A stretch of DNA of 58,041 nt from MGBC163016 sp964518575. GTDB lineage: Bacteria; Actinomycetota; Coriobacteriia; Coriobacteriales; Eggerthellaceae. The notes under the pieces were generated by a model, which was not told the origin of the DNA, did not search any database, and saw nothing but the letters and a program-made list of their open reading frames with translations. Made by a program: the position numbers and the translations under genes. Positions 34,907 to 43,409 of the stretch are shown one piece after another (within the stretch, counting starts at the first letter, position 1; the number at the start of each line of letters is the position of its first letter). The stretch spans positions 1-58,041 of the forward strand of contig CAZFGW010000013.1 in assembly GCA_964518575.1 (NCBI GenBank). Reading direction: 5' to 3'.

Positions 34907-35491
34907 TTATGATCCCAGTCTCTTAAGAGCATATTTTAGCAATCCGCCCTCCGTTTCATCGCGCGGTGCACCTGCAAGAGCAGCATCGATCTCAGATGTG
35001 GTGAATCCCATGGAGAGGAGCGCATCTTTCACCGCTATGAATGCACCCTGCGTATCAGTATCATCTGCCACAGACGCCACGATGCCATCTGAAGAGAACG
35101 CATCTTTGAGCTCGAGGATCATGCGCGATGCAAGCTTCTTCCCCACCCCGGGAATCTTGCAAACCGCTTTGGAATCCTCGGCGACGATAGCGGAGATAAG
35201 TTCAGCGGGCGTGAACCTCGAGAGCGCCGCAAGTGCCATCTTCGGACCAATCCCGCTTACCGCGATCAGTTTTCTGAAGAGGAATTCCTCGTCGTTATCG
35301 GCGAATCCGAACAGCGCAACGCCGGAATCACTCACGCTCAAATAGGTGATGATCTTCACCTCTTCCCCGACGGGAGGAAGGGTGGCAATAGCGAGTTGCG
35401 ACATCACGAGTCCATAGCCAACACCACCGACATCGACTACAACCTCATTGAAACCAACCTGCTCCAAAGTGCCTTTGAGATAGGCGATCAT
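34907..35491 (-). CDS. ruvA: Holliday junction DNA-binding protein RuvA
   Basis: RuvA holds four-way junctions for RuvB. The 194-residue protein has the N-terminal OB fold (MIAYLKGTLEQ, YLSVSDSGVALFGF), two helix-hairpin-helix motifs (ISGIGPKMALAAL, IPGVGKKLASRMILEL) and the small C-terminal domain that binds RuvB (ALLSMGFTTSEIDAAL). AAGGA precedes the ATG. Ordinary in length and order. Confidence 0.96.
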   Translation of the reverse strand: MIAYLKGTLEQVGFNEVVVDVGGVGYGLVMSQLAIATLPPVGEEVKIITYLSVSDSGVALFGFADNDEEFLFRKLIAVSGIGPKMALAALSRFTPAELISAIVAEDSKAVCKIPGVGKKLASRMILELKDAFSSDGIVASVADDTDTQGAFIAVKDALLSMGFTTSEIDAALAGAPRDETEGGLLKYALKRLGS

Positions 35492-35558
35492 GCTTGTATC
35501 CTTATCTTCTCCGTGCGCAAACGACCCTGCGCGCGTGCATCCAGCGTTGCCACCATGA

Positions 35559-36092
35559 TCATCTCATCCGCTGCTCATAGGCTTCGAATCGTTTTTCCGA
35601 ACGGGTGAAGCCGTCATGGGTGGTATAGCAAATGGCTGCCGCAAGCGCGTCTGATGCATGATCGGGATGAGGAACATGGTCGAGCGCGAGCAGCTGCTTC
35701 ACCATGTATTGTATCTGCGATTTCTCAGCAGAACCCGTGCCGACCACGGCAAGTTTGATCTGGCGGGGAGCGAATTCCCCCACGTGGATATCGTTTTTCG
35801 CGCAGGCAACAAGTGCGGAACCCCGCGCCTGTCCCGTACCGAAGGCAGCCGTGATGTTCTGACCGAACCAGACCGTTTCAATGGCAGCACAGTTCGGATT
35901 GAATTTGCGGATGACCGCGTCGATTTGGTCATGGATTTTCAGAAGCCGTGCGGGCAATTGCGCCGAAGTATCCGTGGTTACGCATCCGTATGCGAGGCAT
36001 TGGAGTTTCGCGCCCCGTTGTTGGACGATTCCCCAACCGGTATGTGCAAGACCGGGGTCGATTCCCAAGATTATCCGTTCGATTGAGCCCAT
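35559..36092 (-). CDS. ruvC: Holliday junction resolvase RuvC
   Basis: RuvC nicks Holliday junctions symmetrically. The 177-residue protein starts MGSIERIILGIDPGLAHTGWG with the first catalytic Asp, and shows ETVWFGQNITAAFGTGQARG and the C-terminal DHASDALAAAICY acidic pair. The ATG at 36092 follows GGAG; the longer frame is not needed. First gene of ruvCAB, behind the promoter at 36121-36149. Confidence 0.96.
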   Translation of the reverse strand: MGSIERIILGIDPGLAHTGWGIVQQRGAKLQCLAYGCVTTDTSAQLPARLLKIHDQIDAVIRKFNPNCAAIETVWFGQNITAAFGTGQARGSALVACAKNDIHVGEFAPRQIKLAVVGTGSAEKSQIQYMVKQLLALDHVPHPDHASDALAAAICYTTHDGFTRSEKRFEAYEQRMR

Positions 36093-36120
36093 GCATTCTC
36101 CATGATCGATTGATGTACGT

Positions 36121-36149
36121 ATCATAGAACATACGTTTGTCTTCATCAA
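36121..36149 (-). promoter_or_regulatory. Promoter of ruvCAB
   Basis: On the minus strand TTGATG (36144-36149) and TATGAT (36121-36126) are separated by 17 bp, about 30 bases before the ruvC start. No LexA-type (SOS) palindrome was noticed over it. Confidence 0.65.
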
Positions 36150-36224
36150 GCATATATTTGCCGCGAGAGGCATCATCGGAGGGTGTTGTTGCAGGGAGGG
36201 TAATCGATCGCGCAGAGGTGTGTA

Positions 36225-36410
36225 TGCCCAAACGTTATCAGGGTTGAAGCATTATTGGTCACGTGCGGTTCACCGCAGCACAGCAAGCGAGATAAATCTC
36301 GCGCATGCGTCTATTCCCAAAGGTTATTCCAAACAAAAGAGCAAAACGGGCGAGATGAATCTCGCGCATACATCTATACCCAGAGGTCATCCAAATTGAA
36401 GCGTCCTTGA
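36225..36410. repeat. Tandem imperfect repeat units carrying small palindromes
   Basis: Two palindromes, gcgagat-aa-atctcgc (36287-36302) and gcgagat-ga-atctcgc (36350-36365), lie 63 bases apart in the same direction, each followed by a similar tract of the form gcat-c-tct-ttcccaaaggttattcc. A third tract without the palindrome begins near 36228. The same palindrome core occurs in the element at 18415-18561. They fill most of the gene-free stretch 36093-36410 between ruvC and the amidohydrolase. No ORF inside. Confidence 0.55.
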
Positions 36411-38057
36411 TTACGTCTGGTTCACCAGGTTGCCGCCAATGAAAACGGCGTCTACCTTCGTCTCCAAGATGTCTTCTGGATCAATGGTAAGGGGATTGCG
36501 ATCGAGCACGATGATATCCGCCCAATATCCCGGCGCAATCACACCAAGTTCGTCCTGCTTGCCTGCCGCTTGTGCACTGCCTGCGGTATAGGCACGCAGC
36601 GCCTCGGACACACTGATGCATTCGCGCTCATCAAACCCCGGATTGCGCTTGCGTGTCGTCGCATCCTTGCGCGTGATGGCGGTATAGATATTCGCGAACG
36701 GATCTGGCTCAACAACGGGACTGTCCGTCCCGAATGCGAGTGTGGCCCCCCTCTCGAGAAGCGTGCGTAGCGGCCATGCCAGCTCCGTCCGGGCAACTCC
36801 CAAATCCTCAAGCGGACCTTCAGGGTCGAGCGTCATATGACGTGGCTGCACAGAAGCGATGACATTATGAGCGCTGAACCGATCGAGGTCTTCGCGCTGA
36901 AGATTCTCCAGATGCTCAAGGGTCAGCGTGACTTCGCACTTCTCCGCATCTTTTTGCGCTTGCCTTACCCGCTCATAGATATCAAGTGCCTCATGGATGG
37001 CTTCGTCCCCGATCGTATGGATTCTGATCGCATGTCCATGCTCAGTCCCCGCATCCACCAAGTGTTCAAGAATGTCGGGCGGAATCGTCGGTCGACCAAC
37101 ATCATCAGGTGTTTTCGCATTGGTATAAGGGTCATGCAGCCATGCGGTGTGCTGGCTTGAGACGCCGTCGAAGAACTGCTTGCATCCGCCCATGCTGATC
37201 TGCGGTCCACGGTAGGTGCGCGCCATTGCATCCGCACGGGAGAGGTCATCGGTGAGCGTTGGATACATATTCACCCGAAGCGGAAACCTCCCCTGCTTGA
37301 CAAGCGCGGTATAGAGGTCATCGCGTACGAAATCAGCGCCCGGCGAGGCGGTGAGCGCCATGTCGCAAATTGAAGTAATCCCCTGCGCTACCAATGTAGA
37401 AGCGAAGTGCTCATACGCATCCATCAGCTCCTCGTCAGTAAACGACGCCATGATCTTCGGCATGATCTCCATAGCTGCGCTTTCGCGCACGATCCCGGTC
37501 AAACGCCCCGATGTATCCCTGTCATACGACCCGCCCTGTGGAGGAATACTCTCCTCGTCGATGTCAAGCGTTTCAAGCGCGCAGGAATTGAGCCAGAGCG
37601 TATGCGCGTCGCCTGAATACATTGCGACGAGTCGATCGGGAAGCGCCGCATCGAGCGAAGCGCGCGTGGGAAGGACCGGTGGATCCCACAGATATTCGCG
37701 CCAGCCCTGCGAGAGCAACCACGAGCCGTGCGGGCGCGTTTTCGCAAACGATTCCATCCGCCGAACGCAATCGAGCTCGTTTGCGCCTACGAAGTGGGCG
37801 GCAAGCGCAGACGAGTAGAGCGCTGAATGAAACACATGCATATGAGCATCATGAAACCCCGGCATTATAAACGCATCACCAAAATCCTTGATGCGCGCAT
37901 CCGCTGCAAGTGGGGTGTGCTCAGTACCATACGCATCGATATCAGCCACCCAGACGATCTTTCCCTCGCTGATCCCCACAGCAAGCGCCTCTGTCTGATC
38001 AGCATTCCCCGTGAATACCTGTCTTGAAAGCAAAACAAGATCAGCAGCTGTTGGCAT
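36411..38057 (-). CDS. YtcJ-like amidohydrolase
   Basis: The 548-residue protein is a metal-dependent amidohydrolase of the YtcJ/imidazolonepropionase-like group: MPGFHDAHMHV metal site, LSQGWREY, a carboxylate lysine region at GGCKQFFDGVSSQHTAW, IHTIGDEAIHEAL, TLEHLENL, and FGTDSPVVEPDPF. The substrate of this broad family is rarely known; many act on N-acyl or cyclic amide compounds. ATG at 38057 follows GGGGAG. It lies downstream of the por operon but behind that operon's terminator, so it is likely transcribed alone. There is no signal peptide, so it is cytoplasmic. Confidence 0.8.
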   Translation of the reverse strand: MPTAADLVLLSRQVFTGNADQTEALAVGISEGKIVWVADIDAYGTEHTPLAADARIKDFGDAFIMPGFHDAHMHVFHSALYSSALAAHFVGANELDCVRRMESFAKTRPHGSWLLSQGWREYLWDPPVLPTRASLDAALPDRLVAMYSGDAHTLWLNSCALETLDIDEESIPPQGGSYDRDTSGRLTGIVRESAAMEIMPKIMASFTDEELMDAYEHFASTLVAQGITSICDMALTASPGADFVRDDLYTALVKQGRFPLRVNMYPTLTDDLSRADAMARTYRGPQISMGGCKQFFDGVSSQHTAWLHDPYTNAKTPDDVGRPTIPPDILEHLVDAGTEHGHAIRIHTIGDEAIHEALDIYERVRQAQKDAEKCEVTLTLEHLENLQREDLDRFSAHNVIASVQPRHMTLDPEGPLEDLGVARTELAWPLRTLLERGATLAFGTDSPVVEPDPFANIYTAITRKDATTRKRNPGFDERECISVSEALRAYTAGSAQAAGKQDELGVIAPGYWADIIVLDRNPLTIDPEDILETKVDAVFIGGNLVNQT

Positions 38058-38206
38058 ATCAATCTCCCCTATTCGCGTGCTTCCGCGTTCCTGAGTGCGC
38101 CTTGACACATTCAATCCTTATCCACGTGTCATTATCGTCATTACGAGGCGACGGGGACACACCATGGGGTAATGATAATCATATTGATACCATGTGGGCG
38201 CATGAA

Positions 38207-38237
38207 AAAAAGCGGCTGTTTGCACAACCGCTTTTTC
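38207..38237 (-). terminator. Intrinsic terminator of the por operon
   Basis: The stem aaaaagcggctgt (38207-38219) with acaaccgcttttt (38224-38236), one mismatch, has a 4-nt loop and a T-run on the minus strand. It lies 24 bases after the porB stop. Confidence 0.88.
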
Positions 38238-38260
38238 TCTCTCAGATATTTAAGTCTGAT

Positions 38261-39223
38261 CTACTCGATCGGGCTCGTCGCATCCTTCGAACCGAGGACA
38301 CGTCCCTCGAGATATGCCCAGTACGCTTCGATATCCTCTTTCATCTCTTCGATGATATGAGCGTTCTCGGGCTTGAACAGATGCTTGAAGCGACCTTGAG
38401 GCTTGAGGAAGTCTTCAAGGGGCTTTTGGTTCTTCTCTTTCACGGGCGTCACGCTCCATACCCCGTTGTCAACCTCGAACAGCGGCCAGAATTTCGTATC
38501 CACCGCCAATCGGCAGATCTGCGCTGTTTCGTCAGAGCCGATCCTCCAGCCACGCGGGCACGGGGACAAGACGTTGATGAATGCCGGACCTTCGACCGCG
38601 AACGCACGCTCCGCCTTCGCAACGAGGTCTTTCCAATGACCCACCGTCGACTGAGCGACGTACGGAACGCCATGCGCAGCAATGATGGAGGTCAGGTCCT
38701 TGCGAATCTGCGGCTTGCCCTGTTGCTCGGAACCGACCTCAGAGGTGGTTGCCCAAGCGCCTTTCGGCGTTGCGGATGAGCGCTGGATGCCCGTGTTCAT
38801 GTAGGCACCGTTGTCGTAGCAGACATAGACCATGTCATGTCCGCGCTCCATTGCGCCAGAAAGCGACTGCAGACCGATGTCGTAGGTACCGCCGTCACCG
38901 CCGAATGCGACGAACTTCATCTTTTTGTTCTCGGGAATCTTGCCCACACGTTGCATGCCCTTGAAAGCCGCCTCAACACCGGAGATGGTTGCAGCCGCAT
39001 TCTCGAACGCGTTGTGGACAAAAGGCGTGTTCCACGAATCGTATGGATAGATGGTGGTGGACACCTCAAGGCATCCCGTTGCGCAGCCGACAACCGGCGT
39101 GCAATCATCCGGCACGCCCATGAGCACCTGGCGCACCGCCATGGATGCACCGCATCCGCCGCACAGCCTATGACCTGGAGCGAGGTACTCCGGCTTGCGA
39201 GAAAGATCCTTTATGCTAGCCAT
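38261..39223 (-). CDS. porB: 2-oxoacid (pyruvate):ferredoxin oxidoreductase, beta subunit
   Basis: The beta subunit binds thiamine pyrophosphate. The 320-residue protein has the GHRLCGGCGASMAVRQ cysteine pair, a further Cys pair in VGCATGC, and the TPP motif FGGDGGTYDIG with a later N (CYDNGAYMNTG). Cysteines C21, C24, C49 and one downstream fit the extra [4Fe-4S] cluster of archaeal-type Por. The ATG overlaps porA by 13 bases. Pyruvate is the likeliest substrate by subunit order, but other 2-oxoacids cannot be excluded. Confidence 0.92.
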   Translation of the reverse strand: MASIKDLSRKPEYLAPGHRLCGGCGASMAVRQVLMGVPDDCTPVVGCATGCLEVSTTIYPYDSWNTPFVHNAFENAAATISGVEAAFKGMQRVGKIPENKKMKFVAFGGDGGTYDIGLQSLSGAMERGHDMVYVCYDNGAYMNTGIQRSSATPKGAWATTSEVGSEQQGKPQIRKDLTSIIAAHGVPYVAQSTVGHWKDLVAKAERAFAVEGPAFINVLSPCPRGWRIGSDETAQICRLAVDTKFWPLFEVDNGVWSVTPVKEKNQKPLEDFLKPQGRFKHLFKPENAHIIEEMKEDIEAYWAYLEGRVLGSKDATSPIE

Positions 39224-40425
39224 TCGTTCTCAGCTCCCTTCTCTTCCTGCATTCCCATATAGGCAACCCCGCTCGGGACCGTGCCTGCGGGAAGCTTTTC
39301 CAATTCATCGAACATCGCCGTAACAACCTCATTGGTGAGGTCGTTGCCACCCAGTCCATAGATGTAGTTTTTCGTAGGGATGGACACACCAGCGGCATAG
39401 AGCGCCGAGATCGTATCAACCGCGAGCGGTCCGAACTGTCCACCAAGTGAATCAGCGCGGTCCATGATGGCAATCGCCTTCGCACCCTTGCATGCATCAA
39501 CGATCTGGGCTGCCGGGAACGGACGATACACGCGGGGACGCACGACGCCGATCTTCATGCCCTTCTCGCGCAGCTGACGCGCAACATGGCGAACGTTACC
39601 AGCGGCAGAGCCGAGCACGACGACGATGTAGTCAGCGTCTTCAGTGTTCCATGCGTCGACAAGATCGAAAGGACGTCCACAGACATCAGCCCATGCCTTG
39701 CCGTAACGCTCGATCACCGGCAGCGCGGACTGGACCGCCTGCCTCAGTGCGAAGCGCGACTTCATATAGGAAGAGCCATTGGCGAACATGCCCGCACCGA
39801 TTGGGGTCGGGCTGGTCAAAAGACCGCGCTCCGGCTCGTAGGCGCCCACAAATTTCTTGACCGTCTCATCGTCTTCCATGACACAGCGCTCCATCGCGTG
39901 CGAGGTGATGAAGCCGTCAAGCGTAGTCATGACAGGCAGTTGCACATCGGCATCTTCGGCGATGGGGAAGCTGATGACCGTGTTGTCGTAGGCTTCCTGG
40001 GCGGTCTCTGCGAAGAAGATGATCCATCCCGTATCGCGCGCACCCATGACATCGGAGTGATCGCCGTGGATGTTGATCGGCGCGGAAAGTGCGCGGTTCG
40101 CATTCGCCATAACGATGGGAAGACGCATGCCTGATGCGATGAACAACTCCTCCCACATGAGAGCAAGACCCTGCGATGCCGTTGCCGTTGCCACGCGTGC
40201 ACCGGCAGCTGAGGCACCCACACAGGCAGACATGGCGGAGTGCTCTGACTCAACGGTCACGAACTCCGTATGGACAAGCCCGTTCGCCACGTACTTCGCG
40301 TAATTCTCAACGATCGTCGTCTGCGGCGTGATGGGGTATGCAGCCATAACGTCGGGATCAACCTGGCGCATTGCCTCCGAGATCATTTGGTTTCCGGTAG
40401 CGGAAAATGGCTTCGAAGTCGTCAT
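39211..40425 (-). CDS. porA: 2-oxoacid (pyruvate):ferredoxin oxidoreductase, alpha subunit
   Basis: The 404-residue protein matches Por alpha: GNQMISEAMRQVDPDVMAAYPITPQTTIVE, the ESEHSAMSACVGASAAGARV region and ASQGLALMWEE, then the transketolase-C-like domain II from about 250 (VVVLGSAAGNVRHV). The start ATG overlaps the porD stop as TAATG. It forms the TPP-enclosing partner of PorB. Confidence 0.93.
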   Translation of the reverse strand: MTTSKPFSATGNQMISEAMRQVDPDVMAAYPITPQTTIVENYAKYVANGLVHTEFVTVESEHSAMSACVGASAAGARVATATASQGLALMWEELFIASGMRLPIVMANANRALSAPINIHGDHSDVMGARDTGWIIFFAETAQEAYDNTVISFPIAEDADVQLPVMTTLDGFITSHAMERCVMEDDETVKKFVGAYEPERGLLTSPTPIGAGMFANGSSYMKSRFALRQAVQSALPVIERYGKAWADVCGRPFDLVDAWNTEDADYIVVVLGSAAGNVRHVARQLREKGMKIGVVRPRVYRPFPAAQIVDACKGAKAIAIMDRADSLGGQFGPLAVDTISALYAAGVSIPTKNYIYGLGGNDLTNEVVTAMFDELEKLPAGTVPSGVAYMGMQEEKGAENEWLA

Positions 40426-40742
40426 TATCGCACCCCTTCCGCTTCATATTCACGAACGTACGCCAAAGCGTCGAACCTGCATTCATGCACGCACACACCG
40501 CATCCTTTGCAGTGGTCGTAATCGATTCCTGTCATCGTGCCCTCTTCAACAACGATAGACGAATCAGGGCAGACCACCCAGCACATCAAGCAGCTCGTGC
40601 ATTTCTCCGCGTCCCATACCGGGCGCATCGAGCGCCAACCACCCGTCACATATTCCCGGGATGTGCCGCCAGCGCAGACATACCCTTTCGGAAAATCAGA
40701 AGGCTTCCACGCCTCGAATGTTTCTAGATCGGGCATCTTCAT
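40425..40742 (-). CDS. porD: 2-oxoacid:ferredoxin oxidoreductase, delta (ferredoxin-like) subunit
   Basis: PorD carries electrons from the active site to ferredoxin. Two [4Fe-4S] motifs are visible: CTSCLMCWVVCPD and CKGCGVCVHEC. The ATG at 40742 overlaps the porG stop (ATGA); a GTG two codons upstream with AGGAGG four bases before it is an alternative. About 105 residues, normal for the subunit. Confidence 0.92.
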   Translation of the reverse strand: MKMPDLETFEAWKPSDFPKGYVCAGGTSREYVTGGWRSMRPVWDAEKCTSCLMCWVVCPDSSIVVEEGTMTGIDYDHCKGCGVCVHECRFDALAYVREYEAEGVR

Positions 40743-41314
40743 GAGCACTGCACCTCCTCATAAGCTCTGTCAACGGAGACGAGATTCGCATCGATCATCT
40801 CAGTCGAGAATTTCTTGCCGAATGTTTCAATGAGACGCTCTTTGACAACGTCTACGGGTACGACCTCGGTGACCTTCGAAAGCGCGCCCACGATAGGCGT
40901 GTTCGGAATGTCGCGCTTGATCGTGTCGAGCGCGATGCCGGATGCATTGATAACGGCAACCTTCACATCGTCGCCCACGCCGAGCTTCTCACGCGCTTGG
41001 GCAAGATCCATCTCAGTGTTGAGAATGATCGCGCCGCCTTCGCGCAAACCCTCAGCGACGTCGACGGAATTCAAAAGCGTATCGTCGAGCACAACGACGA
41101 TATCGGGATTGACGATGGTGTTGTGCACCTCAATGGGTGCGTCGCTTACCCGTGTGTAAGCTTTCAGCGGAGCTCCTGTACGTTCTGGTCCGTATTCGGG
41201 CATCGCCTGAATATAAGCTCCCTGCAAAAGCGCTGCGTCTGCGACAAGCTTAGCCGCAGTCACCGCTCCCTGACCAGCCCGGGCATGCCAACGAATCTCA
41301 GTCAGTTTGGACAT
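40739..41314 (-). CDS. porG: 2-oxoacid:ferredoxin oxidoreductase, gamma subunit
   Basis: The 191-residue protein starts MSKLTEIRWHARAGQGAVTAAKLVADAALLQG, the hallmark of Por gamma, and continues with MPEYGPERTGAPLKAYTRVSD and IVNPDIVVVLDDTLL. The ATG at 41314 follows GGAAGGAGAGG. It opens the four-gene porGDAB operon, all genes overlapping. The four-subunit form is typical of strict anaerobes and archaea. Confidence 0.93.
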   Translation of the reverse strand: MSKLTEIRWHARAGQGAVTAAKLVADAALLQGAYIQAMPEYGPERTGAPLKAYTRVSDAPIEVHNTIVNPDIVVVLDDTLLNSVDVAEGLREGGAIILNTEMDLAQAREKLGVGDDVKVAVINASGIALDTIKRDIPNTPIVGALSKVTEVVPVDVVKERLIETFGKKFSTEMIDANLVSVDRAYEEVQCS

Positions 41315-41675
41315 TCCTCTCCTTCCGGTTGAATATCGGATAGGCCGTGTAAGACATGAAGGAAACCGCAGTGTATGCGCCGCTCCCTTCGGCGGATTTA
41401 TGATAACAATATGGTGACAACCAAACCGAGGGGGCGCCCTCGCCTTTGGGATGAGTGGACTTCGCAATCAGGATTAACGGGTGAACCCAGCGCGTTTGCC
41501 ACCACCCACACGCAAACGTCTCGCCGTCGTGTGCACCGTGTGTGCATTCGGGACAGAATGCGAAAGACCTTTATTTAATGTGCGGAATATCGGATAATAG
41601 TATGTATGTAGACGCAGCATCATCGCGTGCGTTAACAATGGGGCAGTCGCCCCACAGACAAAGTTGGAGGGAACT
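41315..41675. other. Divergent control region between por and transporter operons
   Basis: This 361-base stretch holds no convincing gene; a 67-codon plus-strand ORF (41375-41578) has biased Arg/Thr content and no ribosome site. It contains GC-rich palindromes around 41373-41390 and 41429-41442, the transporter promoter (41570-41598) and a 6-bp hairpin at 41639-41654 before the binding protein gene. A por promoter must lie on the minus strand, but no good pair of boxes was found. Confidence 0.5.
41570..41598 (+). promoter_or_regulatory. Probable promoter of the ABC transporter operon
   Basis: TTTATT (41570-41575) and GATAAT (41593-41598) are spaced by 17 bp. The leader of about 70 bases includes the hairpin tggggc-agtc-gcccca (41639-41654), ten bases ahead of the ribosome site, which may stabilise the transcript or tune translation. 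The -35 match is weak. Confidence 0.5.
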
Positions 41676-43262
41676 ATGGAAAAACCGAAACTGACCCGCC
41701 GCGGCTTCCTCGCCGGAACCGCAGCAACCGGTGCAGTAGCTGCTCTCGCTCTCAGCGGCTGCAGCTCAAGCAAAAGCTCTAGCGCAAGTTCTTCAGCATC
41801 CAAAGCCAGCTCTACCCCAGCAACAACCATTTTCGCAGCACCGGCGTACCAGTCCACGAACTGCAACCCCGTGGGCAACAGCTCCGCTCTGATGTATGCT
41901 GCAACCCTGCACGTTTTCGAGGGACTGTACGACCTTGACCTTCACGACTACACCACTTACAACGCTCTTGCAGCGGATGAGCCGGTCAAGGTATCCGACA
42001 CCGTCTATGAGGTAACGCTGCGCGACGGCGCGAAGTTCTCCGACGGCACCGATGTCACTGCAGCCGACGTCGTCAACTCCTTCAAGGCGAACATGGCAGA
42101 CGCAACCTACGGCGCATTCCTCATGTTCATCCAGGATGTTGCCGAGAAGGACGCGAAGACCGTCACCTTCACCCTGAAGTACCCCTTCGAATCCCTGCTC
42201 AAGGGTCGTCTGAGCGTTGTGAAGATCTTCCCTGCAGCTCTCACTGAAGACCAGCTAAAAACGATGCCGATCGGCTCTGGTCCGTGGAAGTACGACAAGA
42301 TCGACGGCAACGACGGCGGCACCATCACCTTCAAGCCCAACGAGAACTACAATGGCAACTTCCCCGCAACTTGCGAGGCAATGGACTGGAACATCCTCAT
42401 GGACTCCACGTCCCGTACCACCGCCATCACCGACGGCTCCGTTATGGCTATCGAGAATGTTCCGGATGCGAACGCTGATCAGATCGCTGCTTCCGGCGCT
42501 CAGGTCGAGTACGTCCCTGGCTTCGCTCTTCCGTTCTTGATGTTCAACACCAAGAAAGCTCCGTTCGATGACCCGCGCGTACGCCAGGCATTCTTCTATG
42601 CTATCGACGTCGAGAAGCTCATCGCCAACCAGATGGCTGGTCACGCTGCACCGGCAACGAGCTTTCTGCCCGAGTCCTACAAGAACTACCACCGCGCATC
42701 AACGGTCTACACCCATGATGTTGACAAGGCAAAAGACCTCCTGTCTCAGGCAAACCAGGCAAACCTCACCTGCGAGCTCATGGTCAACAACAACTGGGTA
42801 TCCGCTCTTGCCGCACAGATCAAAGAAGACCTCGCTCAGGCTGGTATCACCGTTACCATCAATGAGACCGCTATTCCGTGGCAGCAGCTGGCAGAGTCTC
42901 CCGACATCCTGCCCTACGATGTCATGCTGACCCCGGGCGATCCCTCTTGCTTCGGCAACGATCCTGACCTACTCATGACCTGGTGGTATGGCGACAACGT
43001 TTGGACCCAGGGACGCAGCTGCTGGAAGGGAACCCCGGCATGGACCCAGCTTCAGGATCTGCTCCAGCAAGCTCGCGAGGCTGCCGCTGATCAGCAGCAG
43101 GGTATCTGGAACCAGTGCTTCGATATCATCGCTGAGAACGTGCCGATCTATCCGCTGTTCCACCGCGAGACGGGCACCGCTTACTATGGCGAGAAGCTTG
43201 AGAACTACGCGCCTATCAGCACGACTGGTCTCATCTTCTTGGGAACCACGCCGCTGCAGTAA
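41676..43262 (+). CDS. Tat-exported lipoprotein, solute-binding protein of a dipeptide/sialic-acid-type ABC transporter
   Basis: The 528-residue protein belongs to the SBP_bac_5 (DppA/OppA/SatA) family. The signal has a twin-arginine motif LTRRGFLAG (R8, R9) and a lipobox LSGC with Cys29, so it is exported folded and lipid-anchored. A Ser-rich linker follows. Family features: VSDTVYEVTLRDGAKFSDGTDVTAADVV and PIGSGPWKYD. Start ATG at 41676 after GGAGGG. Its partners and the lyase gene at the operon end suggest N-acetylneuraminate as ligand, as in Sat-type transporters, but peptides remain possible. Confidence 0.85.
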   Translation: MEKPKLTRRGFLAGTAATGAVAALALSGCSSSKSSSASSSASKASSTPATTIFAAPAYQSTNCNPVGNSSALMYAATLHVFEGLYDLDLHDYTTYNALAADEPVKVSDTVYEVTLRDGAKFSDGTDVTAADVVNSFKANMADATYGAFLMFIQDVAEKDAKTVTFTLKYPFESLLKGRLSVVKIFPAALTEDQLKTMPIGSGPWKYDKIDGNDGGTITFKPNENYNGNFPATCEAMDWNILMDSTSRTTAITDGSVMAIENVPDANADQIAASGAQVEYVPGFALPFLMFNTKKAPFDDPRVRQAFFYAIDVEKLIANQMAGHAAPATSFLPESYKNYHRASTVYTHDVDKAKDLLSQANQANLTCELMVNNNWVSALAAQIKEDLAQAGITVTINETAIPWQQLAESPDILPYDVMLTPGDPSCFGNDPDLLMTWWYGDNVWTQGRSCWKGTPAWTQLQDLLQQAREAAADQQQGIWNQCFDIIAENVPIYPLFHRETGTAYYGEKLENYAPISTTGLIFLGTTPLQ

Positions 43263-43288
43263 ACATCACGCAACCCCAACGTGTAAGA

Positions 43289-43318
43289 AAGAGCCTTTTC
43301 AAGGCTCTTTCTTTTTTC
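43289..43318 (+). terminator. Strong intrinsic terminator after the binding protein gene
   Basis: A 10-bp perfect stem, aaagagcctt (43289-43298) with aaggctcttt (43302-43311), has a 3-nt loop and a C plus six-T tail. Placed inside the operon it should let the binding protein be made in excess over the membrane parts. Confidence 0.9.
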
Positions 43319-43354
43319 TGTTATTTCCCTGTGATAAGCACAGGAGCGGGGCAT

Positions 43355-43387
43355 TGGTATAAACTAGAACGTATCTGGTTTATACCA
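43355..43387. promoter_or_regulatory. Perfect 10-bp inverted repeat before the permease gene
   Basis: tggtataaac (43355-43364) and gtttatacca (43378-43387) are exact inverted copies 13 bases apart, ending 23 bases before the permease GTG and just upstream of GAGGAAGGAGGG. TATAAA within the left arm could be a -10 box. It may be an operator for a second promoter, or an RNA stem-loop guarding the 3' part of the operon. Confidence 0.55.
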
Positions 43388-43409
43388 TTCTAAAGAGGAA
43401 GGAGGGCGC

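Noticed and set aside
36287..36365. CRISPR array
   Set aside because: Only two short palindromes 63 bases apart with related, not unique, sequence between; no cas genes nearby.
38164..38195. AT-rich near-palindrome upstream of the amidohydrolase
   Set aside because: Arms match in fewer than two thirds of positions; no convincing symmetry.
41375..41578. 67-codon plus-strand ORF in the por/transporter intergenic region
   Set aside because: No ribosome site, biased composition, and it overlaps the likely transporter promoter.
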